A DNA stretch of 64,000 bases from Pleurocapsa sp. FMAR1 (GTDB lineage: Bacteria; Cyanobacteriota; Cyanobacteriia; Cyanobacteriales; Xenococcaceae): NCBI RefSeq assembly GCF_963665995.1, contig NZ_OY762512.1, forward strand, positions 3,782,001-3,846,000, in the 5' to 3' direction. A program made the position numbers and the translations under genes. Below the pieces are notes generated by a model that saw nothing but the letters and a program-made list of their open reading frames with translations, was not told the origin of the DNA and did not search any database. Positions 19,046 through 28,390 of the stretch are shown here, in pieces. Position 1 is the first letter of the stretch; each line of letters begins with the position of its first letter.

Positions 19046-20050
19046 ATGATTATCGACAAAGCAGCTAATCCAATCAAAGTTGGCGTTATGGGTTTTGGAG
19101 GTTTAGGACAGGCAGCAGCCAGGATTTTAGATCCTAAAGGAGAGATGACCCTAGTAGCAGCAGCAGATCAAAAAGGCTATGCCTACAACCCTACGGGATT
19201 AAATTTGAATACAGCAATCTCCACCTATAACAACCGATATTCGGTGGGTTACTTAGATGAATGGGGGACTCTAAGCAACAACAGTATTGAAGATCTAATC
19301 ACCCATAATAGGGCAGTAGATGGCTACTTTTTGGCTTTGCCCAATCTACCTAATACTTTTATGGCAGATGTTGCCAGGAAGTTTATCAATTCAGGATGGC
19401 AAGGAGTTTTGGTAGATGCCCTTAAACGCACTAGCGCGGTTGAACAATTATTAGAATTGCAATCTGATTTACAACAGGCGGGAATTACATATTTAACAGG
19501 GTGTGGTGCAACTCCTGGATTATTAACAGCAGCAGCAGCAGTAGCAGCACAAAGCTATGCCGAAATTCATAGCGTTAAGATTACCTTTGGTGTAGGTATT
19601 GCTAATTGGGAGGCTTATCGGGCAACTATCAGAGAAGATATTGCTCATATGCCAGAATACGATGTCGAAACAGCCAGAGCAATGAGCGATCGCGAAGTTG
19701 CCCAGTTGTTAGATAAAACTGACGGTATTATTTCCCTAGAAAACATGGAACACGCCGACGATATCATGTTGGAGTTAGCAGGAATATGCGATCGCAGTCG
19801 AGTTACCGTTGGTGGGGTGGTAGATACTCGTAACCCGAAAAAACCCCTCAGTACTAATGTCAAAGTTACAGGACGTACTTTTGAAGGAAAAATATCTACC
19901 CATACTTTCAGCTTGGGAGATGAAACTAGTATGGCAGCTAACGTGTGTGGTCCAGCTTTTGGTTATCTCAAAGCTGGTATAGCTTTAAACCGTCGTGGTA
20001 TTACTGGCTTATTTACCGCAGCCGAAATTATGCCTCAGTTTGTAAGATAG
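19046..20050 (+). CDS. bioU: (S)-8-amino-7-oxononanoate synthase BioU (suicide enzyme of biotin synthesis)
   Basis: A 334-residue Rossmann protein usually labelled saccharopine-dehydrogenase-like. The N-terminus has [12 protein letters not shown], the NAD(P)-binding glycine motif. [14 protein letters not shown] carries K127, which corresponds in context to the Lys of Synechocystis BioU (K124 in that protein) whose amino group is donated to the product. BioU replaces BioA in many cyanobacteria, making 7,8-diaminononanoate through a Lys-linked adduct and consuming itself in one turnover. GCGATPGLL and [23 protein letters not shown] are further conserved stretches. No other biotin gene is adjacent. 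The assignment rests on remembered similarity and could be a paralogue. Confidence 0.75.
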   Translation: MIIDKAANPIKVGVMGFGGLGQAAARILDPKGEMTLVAAADQKGYAYNPTGLNLNTAISTYNNRYSVGYLDEWGTLSNNSIEDLITHNRAVDGYFLALPNLPNTFMADVARKFINSGWQGVLVDALKRTSAVEQLLELQSDLQQAGITYLTGCGATPGLLTAAAAVAAQSYAEIHSVKITFGVGIANWEAYRATIREDIAHMPEYDVETARAMSDREVAQLLDKTDGIISLENMEHADDIMLELAGICDRSRVTVGGVVDTRNPKKPLSTNVKVTGRTFEGKISTHTFSLGDETSMAANVCGPAFGYLKAGIALNRRGITGLFTAAEIMPQFVR

Positions 20051-20590
20051 CTAGTAAGCAATTCAACTCTCGCGGTGGGGGTCACACGCGGGCAAGCCCT
20101 TTGTGCTCCGCAGACGATGGCGCGGATGCGCTGTACTCAACGCGAAGCGTTGTGCAGCCATCGCTTCAACAAAGGCGCACTTCCGCATGTAGCCGTTGCG
20201 GGTCTGCGACCCGTTGCGAGTCAGCGCGTTGCGGTGAAGCAGTTGCCTTGGGCGGGTTTCCCGACTTGAGCAAAGGCACGAACCCGAAGGGGGGTTCCCC
20301 CCGTCTTCTGCGACTGACGAGGGCGAGGCATCTCGGCAAGAAAGGGGTACTAGATGCGGACAAGTCCTTTCTCGCATCTAGCCCTTTGTCTCATGAGCGA
20401 GTGAATCAAAAAAGGCTTAAAGCCTTTGTATTCAAAAAGCTTGTCTTGAGACAGTTGTTCATGGGGGAAACCCCGCCGTGAGAGTGGAACAAGCCCCCTA
20501 AACGGGGGCGTTTCCTCTCACGAAGACCACACTGTCTCGCTGTTCCACACCCGCGCTTTAGACGTCGCTTTTTGTATAATTACCTTTAAT
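20051..20590. repeat. Block of GC-rich nested palindromes (repeat mosaic)
   Basis: About 540 bp far richer in G+C than its surroundings, made almost entirely of short inverted repeats. GTGAGAG at 20478-20484 pairs with CTCTCAC at 20515-20521 and encloses a perfect GCCCCC/GGGGGC hairpin (20493-20498 with 20504-20509). An AAAGGCTTAAAGCCTTT-type dyad lies near 20411. Phrases such as GCAAGCCCTTTGT, CCGCATGTAG and GGGCGGGTTTCCCGACTT recur in palindromes near 39.7, 42.0, 45.0 and 59.9 kb. Several overlapping ORFs cross it in all frames, which is a by-product of high GC content. It separates bioU from the accD side. Confidence 0.8.
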
Positions 20591-20768
20591 TATCAAAATT
20601 GTTTGAATGGCGATCGCAGCAGGAATTAGCTTGACCCCCTTTTTCTTAGCATTTCGCTGCTAGAGCCAACTGTTTGTCTACCCTTTAAATTCTTTGTCAC
20701 CCCGTGAAGCAAAAATGTATATAAATAGACACTATAGTAATAGTAGTCAAAAAAAATAGTATAGATCG

Positions 20769-20984
20769 GTGTCTTGGATTACACTAAAGACGACTAAAGC
20801 TCGCTGGGAGGCAGAGTTGATGCAGCAAATATTGACTGCTTATGATATTCCTAGTCGCGTCCTTAATATTGGCGCGGGTATTTATTTTGGAGAGGGAAGT
20901 CAAGCAGCATTACAGGTAAGATCTAAAGATCAGTGGACAGCTTTATTGCTTTTAAGTCCTCCAGAAGATAATCCAGAAAGCTGA
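20769..20984 (+). CDS. DUF2007-like small protein
   Basis: A 71-residue protein with a GTG start at 20769. The sequence SWITLKTTKARWEAELMQQILTAYDIPSRV and the later ALQVRSKDQWTALLLL resemble the small putative signal-transducing fold of DUF2007, in which a short alpha/beta unit begins with a value-transfer segment. It lies 23 bp upstream of accD and may be cotranscribed. The function is unknown and the family call is by pattern only. Confidence 0.65.
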   Translation: MSWITLKTTKARWEAELMQQILTAYDIPSRVLNIGAGIYFGEGSQAALQVRSKDQWTALLLLSPPEDNPES

Positions 20985-21007
20985 AACTTTATAAAAAAAC
21001 TTAAATT

Positions 21008-21928
21008 ATGTCTTCTTTATTTGATTGGTTCGCCAACCTCAGAAAAACAGAACTACCGATGCAAAAGCTGCAAGAGAGAGAAATTGCTGATGGACTATGG
21101 ACAAAATGTACTGCTTGTGCTTCTGTGGCATATACAAAAGATTTACAGGCTAACCAATTAGTTTGTCCTGAATGCGATTATCATAATCAAGTTGATAGTG
21201 ACGAAAGAATCAGGCAATTGATCGATGCTAATACATGGAAACCTCTAAACGAAAATATTAGACCAATTGATCCCCTGATATTTCGCGATCGCAAAGATTA
21301 TCAGGCAAGATTACAGGACTATCAGGCAAAAACAGGTCTAACTGATGCGGTGACAACAGGTACGGGTTTAACTGATGGTCTACCTATTTCTTTGGGGGTG
21401 ATGGATTTTCGCTTTATGGGTGGCAGCATGGGATCCGTAGTCGGAGAAAAGCTTTGTCGTCTAATTGAACACGCTACTGCCGAAGGATTTCCCGTAGTAA
21501 TTATTTGTGCTTCTGGTGGAGCAAGAATGCAGGAAGGTATGTTTAGCCTAATGCAAATGGCAAAAATTTCAGGAGCTTTGCAACGTCACCAAGAAGCAAA
21601 ATTACTATATATTCCTGTGTTAGCTCATCCTACTATGGGAGGAGTTACCGCTAGCTTTGCTATGTTAGGAGATATTATTATAGCTGAACCTAAAGCTACT
21701 ATTGGTTTTGCAGGTAGACGGGTAATAGAACAAACTTTGAGAGAAAAGTTACCCGAAGGATTCCAAACCTCTGAATATTTATTAGAACATGGTTTTATTG
21801 ATTCAATTGTGCCCCGCACTCAGCTAAAAAAGACTTTGGCGCAGTTGATTAGTCTGCATCAGCCTTTTTATGCTCTAATGTCTCCTATAGAACAAAAATA
21901 TCATTCAGAAGTGAGTGAAACCGTCTAA
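21008..21928 (+). CDS. accD: Acetyl-CoA carboxylase carboxyltransferase subunit beta
   Basis: A 306-residue subunit. With AccA it transfers the carboxyl group from carboxybiotin to acetyl-CoA, making malonyl-CoA for fatty acid synthesis. The N-terminal zinc ribbon has C34, C37, C53 and C56. The crotonase-type core carries the conserved [11 protein letters not shown]-type oxyanion stretch ([19 protein letters not shown]) and [15 protein letters not shown]. Length and N-terminus ([13 protein letters not shown]) are standard for cyanobacteria. The pterin dehydratase gene begins 17 bp downstream. Confidence 0.96.
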   Translation: MSSLFDWFANLRKTELPMQKLQEREIADGLWTKCTACASVAYTKDLQANQLVCPECDYHNQVDSDERIRQLIDANTWKPLNENIRPIDPLIFRDRKDYQARLQDYQAKTGLTDAVTTGTGLTDGLPISLGVMDFRFMGGSMGSVVGEKLCRLIEHATAEGFPVVIICASGGARMQEGMFSLMQMAKISGALQRHQEAKLLYIPVLAHPTMGGVTASFAMLGDIIIAEPKATIGFAGRRVIEQTLREKLPEGFQTSEYLLEHGFIDSIVPRTQLKKTLAQLISLHQPFYALMSPIEQKYHSEVSETV

Positions 21929-21945
21929 ATAGCACAATTAAAGTA

Positions 21946-22317
21946 ATGTTTATCAGCTTAAAACGATCGTTACCGAGAATCTTTTTGGTAATGGCGATCG
22001 CCTTAATTTCATGTCCTCAATCTCTTACCGCCAAGACTATGACTTTGAATCAAACTGAAATTGACCAGAAAATTCAAACCTTACCCCAATGGCAGCAACA
22101 AGACCAAACCATTACTCGTACCTTTAAATTTAAAAACTTTGTCCAGGCGATCGATTTTGTCGATAAACTAGTTAAACCAGCAGAAGCAGCACAACATCAT
22201 CCCGACTTAGAAATTTCCTATAACAAAGTAAAAGTTTCTCTCACTTCCCATGATGCAGGAGGACTAACCCAAAAAGATTTTGACATGGCTCAAACCATTT
22301 CTAAATTAGCTAATTAA
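21946..22317 (+). CDS. Pterin-4a-carbinolamine dehydratase with N-terminal signal-like extension
   Basis: A 123-residue protein. Residues 32-123 form a complete 4a-hydroxytetrahydrobiopterin dehydratase domain, with the active-site EAAQHHPDLEISYNKV block and LTSHDAGGLTQKD. These enzymes dehydrate the pterin carbinolamine formed by aromatic hydroxylases, and also act as dimerisation partners. The first 30 residues (MFISLKRSLPRIFLVMAIALISC) look like a signal peptide or membrane anchor, unusual for a cytosolic pterin enzyme. An internal ATG at 22039 (MTLNQTEIDQK) would give the normal 92-residue protein. Which start is used is uncertain. Confidence 0.85.
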   Translation: MFISLKRSLPRIFLVMAIALISCPQSLTAKTMTLNQTEIDQKIQTLPQWQQQDQTITRTFKFKNFVQAIDFVDKLVKPAEAAQHHPDLEISYNKVKVSLTSHDAGGLTQKDFDMAQTISKLAN

Positions 22318-22422
22318 AAGTTAATGAGGACTAAAAATTTTTCCTTGTCCTTCATTCCTTCAGATAAATCAGTATTAAGTTTGCATTACCTCATTTTTTG
22401 AATACGTCTGCTTTTGTTTTCT

Positions 22423-23401
22423 ATGCAGCAGTTTTTTACCAAAAAATCAAAATTCCTGGTTAGCTTATGCTTCACGTTAATCTTCAGCTTGTGTATAGCT
22501 TATTTTTTTTCTGGTACAACTTCTGCTAGCACAGTAGTCAAGCAAGCGGAAATTTATAAAATACGTAATTAAGTAGACATAAATCATCAAGATAAACCAA
22601 ACTGGAATCAGGCTAAAATAGGTGATGTAATTGTACCCAGAGATTCTATACGTACTAATGCCGACTCCCGTGCTGATATCCTATTTAACGAAGGTACGAT
22701 AGTAAGAACAGGTGCAGAAACTACCTTTCGCTTTCCTCAAGGTAAACGTAATTTTGAATTGACTAGTGGTGCTGCGCTGGTCATGATCCGTCCAGAACAG
22801 GGACAAAGCACTATTAATACTCCTCAAGCTAAAGTGGTTTCTAAGGGAACAGCCTTATTTGTCCAGCATGATTCTCAGGTCAATGCTTCTTTGATCGGAG
22901 TTTTGACCTGAGAATCATGCGGGTTTAGTGAAAGTGTCTAATGCTAATGGAGAAATTACTATTCGGTTACAGGCTGGTCAGTTTGTTTCTATAATTCAGG
23001 GAGTAGTTGGTTTGGTAGAGCAATTTGTCCTGCCTATGTTCTATGAAACTATAGAATTGGCTGCGGGATTAGGATTAAATCCCCAGGAAACTGAAGCAAC
23101 AATTGCTAAAGAACTGCCAGAGGTTCAGACCACTATTAGAGAAGTCCAGGCAGAAGCTATTGAACCCCTAAAAAATCATCTAGCATTGCTTGAGGGTTTT
23201 TGTCAACTCGGCGTAGAAGCAAAGAATTTATCGCCATTGCTTCAGCTTTTTGGCATTGGAGTTTCTGGAGTAAAAGTGAATTTGGAAATACCGAAAACAG
23301 ATTTGTTTATAGTTCCCTTTCGTTCCCTAAGCGGTATAACTTGGTTAGGGCAATACTGTAAAGCAAATCAAACACTTCCAGGATTTGAATCAAATAAATA
23401 G
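22423..23401 (+). pseudogene. FecR-domain protein, inactivated
   Basis: The ATG at 22423 opens a frame with a signal peptide (KFLVSLCFTLIFSLCIAYFF), then IYKIRN followed by TAA, probably an original CAA codon. It continues in the same frame through a FecR-type domain (DVIVPRDSIRTNADSRADILFNEG, IVRTGAETTFRFPQG, NFELTSGAALVMI, VVSKGTALFV) to TGA at 22909. The rest, KVSNANGEITIRLQAGQFVSI and a C-terminal tail, is in another frame up to 23401. The frameshift coincides exactly with a perfect inverted repeat. FecR-domain proteins are periplasmic/cell-surface domains. This copy cannot make the full protein. Confidence 0.85.
22866..22920. repeat. Perfect 18-bp inverted repeat at the frameshift in the FecR pseudogene
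   Basis: GCATGATTCTCAGGTCAA at 22866-22883 and its exact reverse complement at 22903-22920 flank a 19-nt spacer. The right arm introduces TGA and the frame change. Confidence 0.95.
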
Positions 23402-23499
23402 TTGCCAAAAAATTAAGCTATAAAAGATTTATTTGAATGTTGATTAAAAGCTGAAATATAAGGCTTTTGATCGACATAACTATTATTTATAGACGTTAA

Positions 23500-24720
23500 T
23501 TAATAATCACCGTTTGAAAACTTCTCTACACAGCGGACAAATATCTCTACACCCATTCCTAAAGCTGTTTCATCAAAGTCAAAGCGAGGATGATGATGGG
23601 GATAGGCTAAACCCTTATCGGGATTGGCTGAACCCAAAAAGAAATAGCATCCAGGCACTTCCTGCAAAAAGAAAGACATATCTTCTCCTCCCATAGTTTG
23701 GCACTCTGGCACAACTCCCATGGGGGTTTCTACTACTTCTGCTGCCACTGAGCGCACCAATTCGGCGATCGCACTATCGTTAACTGTAGGTGGATATAGC
23801 TGCCAGTGATTTAGTTCATAGTTTGCGCCGTGCATTTGACAGATACCGGCAATGATAGCTTCTAGCCTTTTACCAATAAGAGTTTCTAATTCAGGATTAA
23901 AATAGCGAATCGTGCCACTCATCCTGGCGGTATCGGCGATCACGTTCAATGCTGTACCTGCGTGTAACTCACCTACGGTTACTACCGCAGCGTCTAAAGG
24001 CTTGACATTACGCGAAACAATAGTTTGCAAAGCATTAACAATTTGACTAGCAACCACAATTGAGTCTACGGTTTGATCGGGCATTGCCCCATGACCACCT
24101 TTACCTAAAATCGACACACGAAAACACTCTACGGCTGCCATTAATGCACCACTACGAACTCCTATAGTGCCTAGAGGCAAATTATTCCACAGATGTAAGC
24201 CGATAATTGCATCCACTTCAGGATTGTGTAACACTCCCGCTTCAATCATCGGTTTTGCTCCCCCTGGACCTTCTTCGGCGGGTTGGAAGATAATTTTTAC
24301 TGTCCCCTGCCAGCTATCTTTGTGGTTCGAGAGATAGTAAGCTGTACCAAGAGCGATCGCCGTATGTCCATCATGTCCGCAAGCGTGCATCCTGCCTTCA
24401 TGTTGCGATCTATAGGAAACCTCGTTTGCTTCTTGGATTGGTAAAGCATCCATATCGGCACGAATAGCCAAGACTTTGCCAGGAAAATTACTGATAATAG
24501 TGGCGACAATACCAGTTTTGGCAATACCTATTTCATGGGGAATATTCCACGACTGAAGTTTTTCTTGGATAAATTTTGCCGTAATCTGTTCTTGGAAAGC
24601 TAATTCTGGTTTCTGATGTAGGCTACGTCGCCACTCAACTAAATTTAGCTGCAAGTTGCGTATTTCAGAGCGAATTTGGCTTAAATCAACGGATTTGGCT
24701 TCTTTTACCGTGAAGATCAT
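23500..24720 (-). CDS. M20-family amidohydrolase (N-acyl-amino-acid hydrolase type)
   Basis: A 406-residue zinc peptidase of the M20D group, which deacylates N-acyl amino acids, hippurate or auxin-like conjugates. Metal and catalytic motifs are HACGHDGHTAIALG and the EEGPGGAKPMIEAG block with its catalytic Glu. A dimerisation domain follows (GKGGHGAMPD). The C-terminal MGGEDMSFF supplies the last ligands, and HHHPRFDFDE closes the active site. It is a single gene on the minus strand with no operon partner. Its substrate cannot be predicted. Confidence 0.9.
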   Translation of the reverse strand: MIFTVKEAKSVDLSQIRSEIRNLQLNLVEWRRSLHQKPELAFQEQITAKFIQEKLQSWNIPHEIGIAKTGIVATIISNFPGKVLAIRADMDALPIQEANEVSYRSQHEGRMHACGHDGHTAIALGTAYYLSNHKDSWQGTVKIIFQPAEEGPGGAKPMIEAGVLHNPEVDAIIGLHLWNNLPLGTIGVRSGALMAAVECFRVSILGKGGHGAMPDQTVDSIVVASQIVNALQTIVSRNVKPLDAAVVTVGELHAGTALNVIADTARMSGTIRYFNPELETLIGKRLEAIIAGICQMHGANYELNHWQLYPPTVNDSAIAELVRSVAAEVVETPMGVVPECQTMGGEDMSFFLQEVPGCYFFLGSANPDKGLAYPHHHPRFDFDETALGMGVEIFVRCVEKFSNGDY

Positions 24721-25076
24721 ATTTTAACATCCAGAAATTATCTTAGTTTTTAATAGAACTATGAGATAGGTATATTTTAATAGCCTTTATCAAAGGCAGT
24801 TTAGAAAATAATAGCAATTTAAATTAAAGACATAACATAGATTATCTCACCAATTTTTTCTGGCACTATCATTTTATCTATTACATCTACAGATGATTTA
24901 TATTCGTATTTTAAATCGTGGTGGAGGATTGAATAAAGCGATCGCTCTTATTAAAGACAATCTTCTCTTCTTGAAATGGCTTTTCGATCGTTTATCCCAT
25001 ATCAAAATATATTCTTATGTTACTATAACGATATATCGCGATATATCAAATAAACAATAATTCAAAAACGACAACT
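24721..25076. other. Intergenic region upstream of the PadR-type regulator
   Basis: These 356 bp separate the M20 and padR genes. Apart from the palindrome at 25030-25047 and two HIP1-type sites, I see nothing functional. A 55-codon ORF at 24893-25060 has no ribosome-binding site and is judged chance. Confidence 0.5.
25030..25047. promoter_or_regulatory. Perfect 18-bp palindrome, candidate operator
   Basis: GATATATCGCGATATATC is a perfect dyad ending 29 bp before the PadR-type gene start. PadR proteins often repress their own promoters through AT-rich dyads, so this is a plausible autoregulatory operator. Confidence 0.5.
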
Positions 25077-25667
25077 ATGAGGTCAACTATGTTTGAATAC
25101 TTCGATTCGCGCTTTTCGCCAGCATGGGCTGGAGAAAATTTTGACATTCAGTTTTTCGCCAGTGAGAAATTTGCAGGAAGACGAAGAGGATTTGGTGGCA
25201 GGTGGAGGGATGAGCCTCGTACCCGTCGTGGTGAAATAAAGTTTATTTTGCTTAGCTTGCTATCTGAGCGACCCCAGCACGGTTATGAACTGATAAAAGA
25301 GTTAGAAAATCGTCGCGGTGGTTTTCGTCGCCTTAGTCCAGGATCGGTGTATCCAAAGCTGCAAATGCTAGAAGAAAAGGGTTATTTAACTAGCGAGCAA
25401 ATCGATGACAAACGTGTCTACACCATTACAGACAGTGGTAGACAGCTATTGGATGAGCGCGAACAACAGCTTGGTTCAGAAAAAGTTTACGGTAACTCTA
25501 CAGCGAAGGAGTCTTCTGAATTAATCGAGTTGCGGCGTACTTTGACAGAGTTGAATGATGCTGTTACACACGCTGCTCGAAGTGGTAACCCCGAACAGAC
25601 AAATCAAGTGCGCGATCTTTTGGTTCAGGTTAAGCGTGAAATTTACAAGCTCTTGTCACAGATGTAG
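25077..25667 (+). CDS. PadR-family transcriptional regulator
   Basis: A 196-residue regulator. Residues 45-120 form the PadR winged helix: EIKFILLSLLSERPQHGYELIKELE, SPGSVYPKLQMLEEKGYL, then DDKRVYTITDSGRQLL in the wing. The N-terminal 45 residues are Arg/Gly/Phe-rich (FAGRRRGFGGRWRDEPRTRR), as in some PadR proteins encoded near stress genes. The C-terminal helix region would dimerise. Starts at 25077 and 25089 are both possible. A perfect palindrome just upstream suggests autoregulation. The regulated target is not obvious, since the next gene is on the other strand. Confidence 0.88.
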   Translation: MRSTMFEYFDSRFSPAWAGENFDIQFFASEKFAGRRRGFGGRWRDEPRTRRGEIKFILLSLLSERPQHGYELIKELENRRGGFRRLSPGSVYPKLQMLEEKGYLTSEQIDDKRVYTITDSGRQLLDEREQQLGSEKVYGNSTAKESSELIELRRTLTELNDAVTHAARSGNPEQTNQVRDLLVQVKREIYKLLSQM

Positions 25668-25720
25668 AGGAGTAGAGGAAACAATAGTAATCTTTCAACT
25701 CAACCACAGGATTACTGTAG

Positions 25721-28030
25721 CTACTTTATTTTTGGCAAGGGAGGCAAGGGATCGGCTTCCAAGGAAACCTCATAACGGCTTTTAACCGCACCAGTATTGT
25801 TCCAAGGAGGATGCCAGTAACTTTCTTGAATAACTGTTTTAGTAGTTGACCAGCGAAACTTGACCAAACTGAGGTTATTTCTGCCGATAACTTCTGAACC
25901 CTCCTGTAACCAAGAATTGCGCCACAGCCAAAAAATCAAGCTAGCAATAAACTTCTGCCAAAGACTAAGAGCAACAGGACTACGAGAACTATATCCTTTA
26001 GGGGTAAGTTTTTCCTGGGACTGCTGCCAAGATAATGATTGGGCTGGCTGTCTTTTGCACCATTCAATACGATATTGCCAATCAGGAAGTGAATTTGAGT
26101 CATCTAAATACTGTTGCTTTTGTTTCGAGCCAGAGGGGGAAATTTCTTTCAGCTTTAAAGGGTTATTCCATCCCAACCAGCTTTCAGTTTTTTCGGGAAA
26201 CAAAGATTTAAGTTTGGTATGCGCCACGCGAGTAGCCATCTCGGAATTTTTAATCGCGCTGGAGGTAAGCTGGACTAATACAGAACCTTCAGGTGCATCA
26301 TAAAACCAATGAGAAAAACGTACTGCACAACTGTAGTGAATATCTCCTGAGAGAATAATTACTCGCTGACGTTGTTGACAAAGAGTAAGTAATAGCTGGG
26401 CAAAAGCGTCGGCGTGAAAATTCCAAGAATCTCCCACATCACTATGAAATACACGACCGCGACTTAATTCAAATTGCTGAATGCGATCGATAATGCCTAA
26501 GGCAACTAAGTTTGTCGGTAAAATAATTATAGTGGCTTCAATTTCTGCTTTACTTTGGCTCAAAGGGCTTTCTAGCTGTTGTTCAAAAGCTCTAGGGCAT
26601 AGTAACATAGGCGGTTCTAGACCTTTATCTTCTTCAGGAGGGTAACCGCGCCAAGTACGGGTGTCTAGCACAATAACTTCATGTTTATAGCTGCTGACGC
26701 TGTAGTGCCAGGGAATAGCTTCACTGTCTCGCGCCAGGATAACTACGTCTGCGTCGGTTTCTAATCGAGGTAATCCTGTTGACGGGTCAGTAGCAGGAAT
26801 GCCCAAATAGCGATCGCATTTTTGTTTTGCCCACACATCTTGACCTTTTGAAGCTAACCACTTAGAGGCTAGTTGCAGTAGCTTTTCTCCTCCTGTTGCC
26901 TCTGCAAACTTTTGGGGTGTGTTACCCCAGGCTTGAAACAAACCATAAGCCAATAAACCATTCTGAACAATTCTTTTGCCTAAAGGCTTCCCTAAAACGC
27001 GATCGCACCATTGCCGATTCAGATACCAATCATCGCTAATGTCATGGTCATCGCAAATAGTATACACGGGAATATTAGCTAATGCTCGCCTGACGCAGTT
27101 TGAATCCTTGACAAAGCTATTTATATCTTCAAGTTCTTGTTGCCAATGATGTGACTTCTTGCTGTCTTTGAATAAACTTTTGCCAGAGGGAAAATCTACA
27201 GGCATCAATACTGGCGACCAAGCCAACAAGTAAGCAGCAGCATATTCACCAAAGCTAAATAAATGGCTTTTAGCTTTTTGGGGGGTTTTTTCTAGCATGG
27301 CAGTCAATCCCCCTTCAATACGGGCAATCTCTGCGCGTTTACCTGGAATTATCTCGTTAGCCAAGATTGTTCCTTCTATTAGAGGTAACTCTTCCGACCA
27401 ACCAAACAAAAGTTGATTAATACCTTGAGCTAGCCAAAGAATAGGATCGGCAACATCATCACCGTATATCTGATCTCCTGTGAGAAATAGCTGATGAGGT
27501 CTTTCGGTTGCTAAATGTGCTGATTCTAGAATTAAATTGTCTAAATAAGATAGAGTGTCTTTACCACCACCATGAGGCTTACGACAAGAGCCATGAACGA
27601 TTTTTAGCTGGTTTAAATCAGCGGGTGGTAGAGAAAAAGTAGGAAGCTGATGGGAAAAATAACTCAGGCTATAGCTGCTGGTTTGGATATCGTCGAGTAG
27701 GCTGTAACCATTGCCATCGCAGTAAACATTATAAGCATAAATTTCGCCTGATTGAAGGGATTTACCGCCCGTGGCTTTGGCGGTGATGGCAACTATATGA
27801 AGATGTTCACCTAATTGGATTGTGTCGCGCTGACCTTGGAATATTAGTTCACTAATGGCTTGACCTTCGTTTTCTGTCTCATATACTTGCAGCAAAAGCG
27901 ATTGCGCTTTTTTTAATGCCAACCAAACAGTAATGCTGTCTGCTTCTGTACGTCGTAAAATTGGACCAGCTAAAATTAGAGGCAGATCTTTAATATCTGG
28001 TAAATATTCAAAAACAATCTGTGAATTCAA
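25721..28030 (-). CDS. PhoD-like alkaline phosphatase family protein
   Basis: A large 769-residue metallophosphatase-type protein. An N-terminal beta domain is followed by the PhoD-like catalytic core: KIVHGSCRKPHGGGKD, LFLTGDQIYGDDVADP, CDDHDISDDWYLN and IILSGDIHYSCAVRF carry the Asp/His metal ligands. No signal peptide or Tat motif is visible, unlike secreted PhoD of Bacillus, so it may act in the cytoplasm. The C-terminal 150 residues are not recognised. The substrate, a phosphate mono- or diester, is unknown. It is a monocistronic minus-strand gene converging on the PadR gene. Confidence 0.82.
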   Translation of the reverse strand: MNSQIVFEYLPDIKDLPLILAGPILRRTEADSITVWLALKKAQSLLLQVYETENEGQAISELIFQGQRDTIQLGEHLHIVAITAKATGGKSLQSGEIYAYNVYCDGNGYSLLDDIQTSSYSLSYFSHQLPTFSLPPADLNQLKIVHGSCRKPHGGGKDTLSYLDNLILESAHLATERPHQLFLTGDQIYGDDVADPILWLAQGINQLLFGWSEELPLIEGTILANEIIPGKRAEIARIEGGLTAMLEKTPQKAKSHLFSFGEYAAAYLLAWSPVLMPVDFPSGKSLFKDSKKSHHWQQELEDINSFVKDSNCVRRALANIPVYTICDDHDISDDWYLNRQWCDRVLGKPLGKRIVQNGLLAYGLFQAWGNTPQKFAEATGGEKLLQLASKWLASKGQDVWAKQKCDRYLGIPATDPSTGLPRLETDADVVILARDSEAIPWHYSVSSYKHEVIVLDTRTWRGYPPEEDKGLEPPMLLCPRAFEQQLESPLSQSKAEIEATIIILPTNLVALGIIDRIQQFELSRGRVFHSDVGDSWNFHADAFAQLLLTLCQQRQRVIILSGDIHYSCAVRFSHWFYDAPEGSVLVQLTSSAIKNSEMATRVAHTKLKSLFPEKTESWLGWNNPLKLKEISPSGSKQKQQYLDDSNSLPDWQYRIEWCKRQPAQSLSWQQSQEKLTPKGYSSRSPVALSLWQKFIASLIFWLWRNSWLQEGSEVIGRNNLSLVKFRWSTTKTVIQESYWHPPWNNTGAVKSRYEVSLEADPLPPLPKIK

Positions 28031-28207
28031 TGTTTCAATATTTAAAAATTATATTTTAATTTAAAAAGTCTTGATGTTTTCTTTAATTATTACATCAAAC
28101 ACTTTACTAAAAAATGCTTAAAATGCTTACCCATCAACAAAAAAGGCTTAGCTACTCCAAACCTTTGCATAAATTAAATAAGCTATAAGTAAAAATTACT
28201 AATTAAC

Positions 28208-28390
28208 TTAATCAATCGCTTTTTTGATGTTATCTTTAACGTTTTCTACACTATGCTGGACTTGAGCTTCTGCTTGTTTATCTCGTCCTTCAACTTTGTC
28301 TTGAGGATTACCCGTAACTTCGCCCACTGCCTCTTGGACTTTACCTTCAACGTTTTTGGCAGTAGCTTTAACTCTATCTTCAATACTCAT
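28208..28390 (-). CDS. CsbD-family stress protein
   Basis: A 60-residue, highly charged protein with the CsbD pattern: DRVKATAKNVEGKVQEAVGEVTG then DKVEGRDKQAEAQVQ. CsbD was found as a general-stress (sigma B) gene in Bacillus, but its molecular role is unknown. In cyanobacteria such genes often respond to high light or salt. It stands alone here. Confidence 0.88.
   Translation of the reverse strand: MSIEDRVKATAKNVEGKVQEAVGEVTGNPQDKVEGRDKQAEAQVQHSVENVKDNIKKAID

Noticed and set aside
20051-20481. Overlapping ORFs on both strands in the GC-rich block
   Set aside because: High GC lowers stop frequency. The sequence is palindromic and no frame resembles a protein family.
24893-25060. 55-codon ORF upstream of padR
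   Set aside because: No ribosome-binding site, biased hydrophobic/basic composition, and it would run through the palindromic operator candidate.
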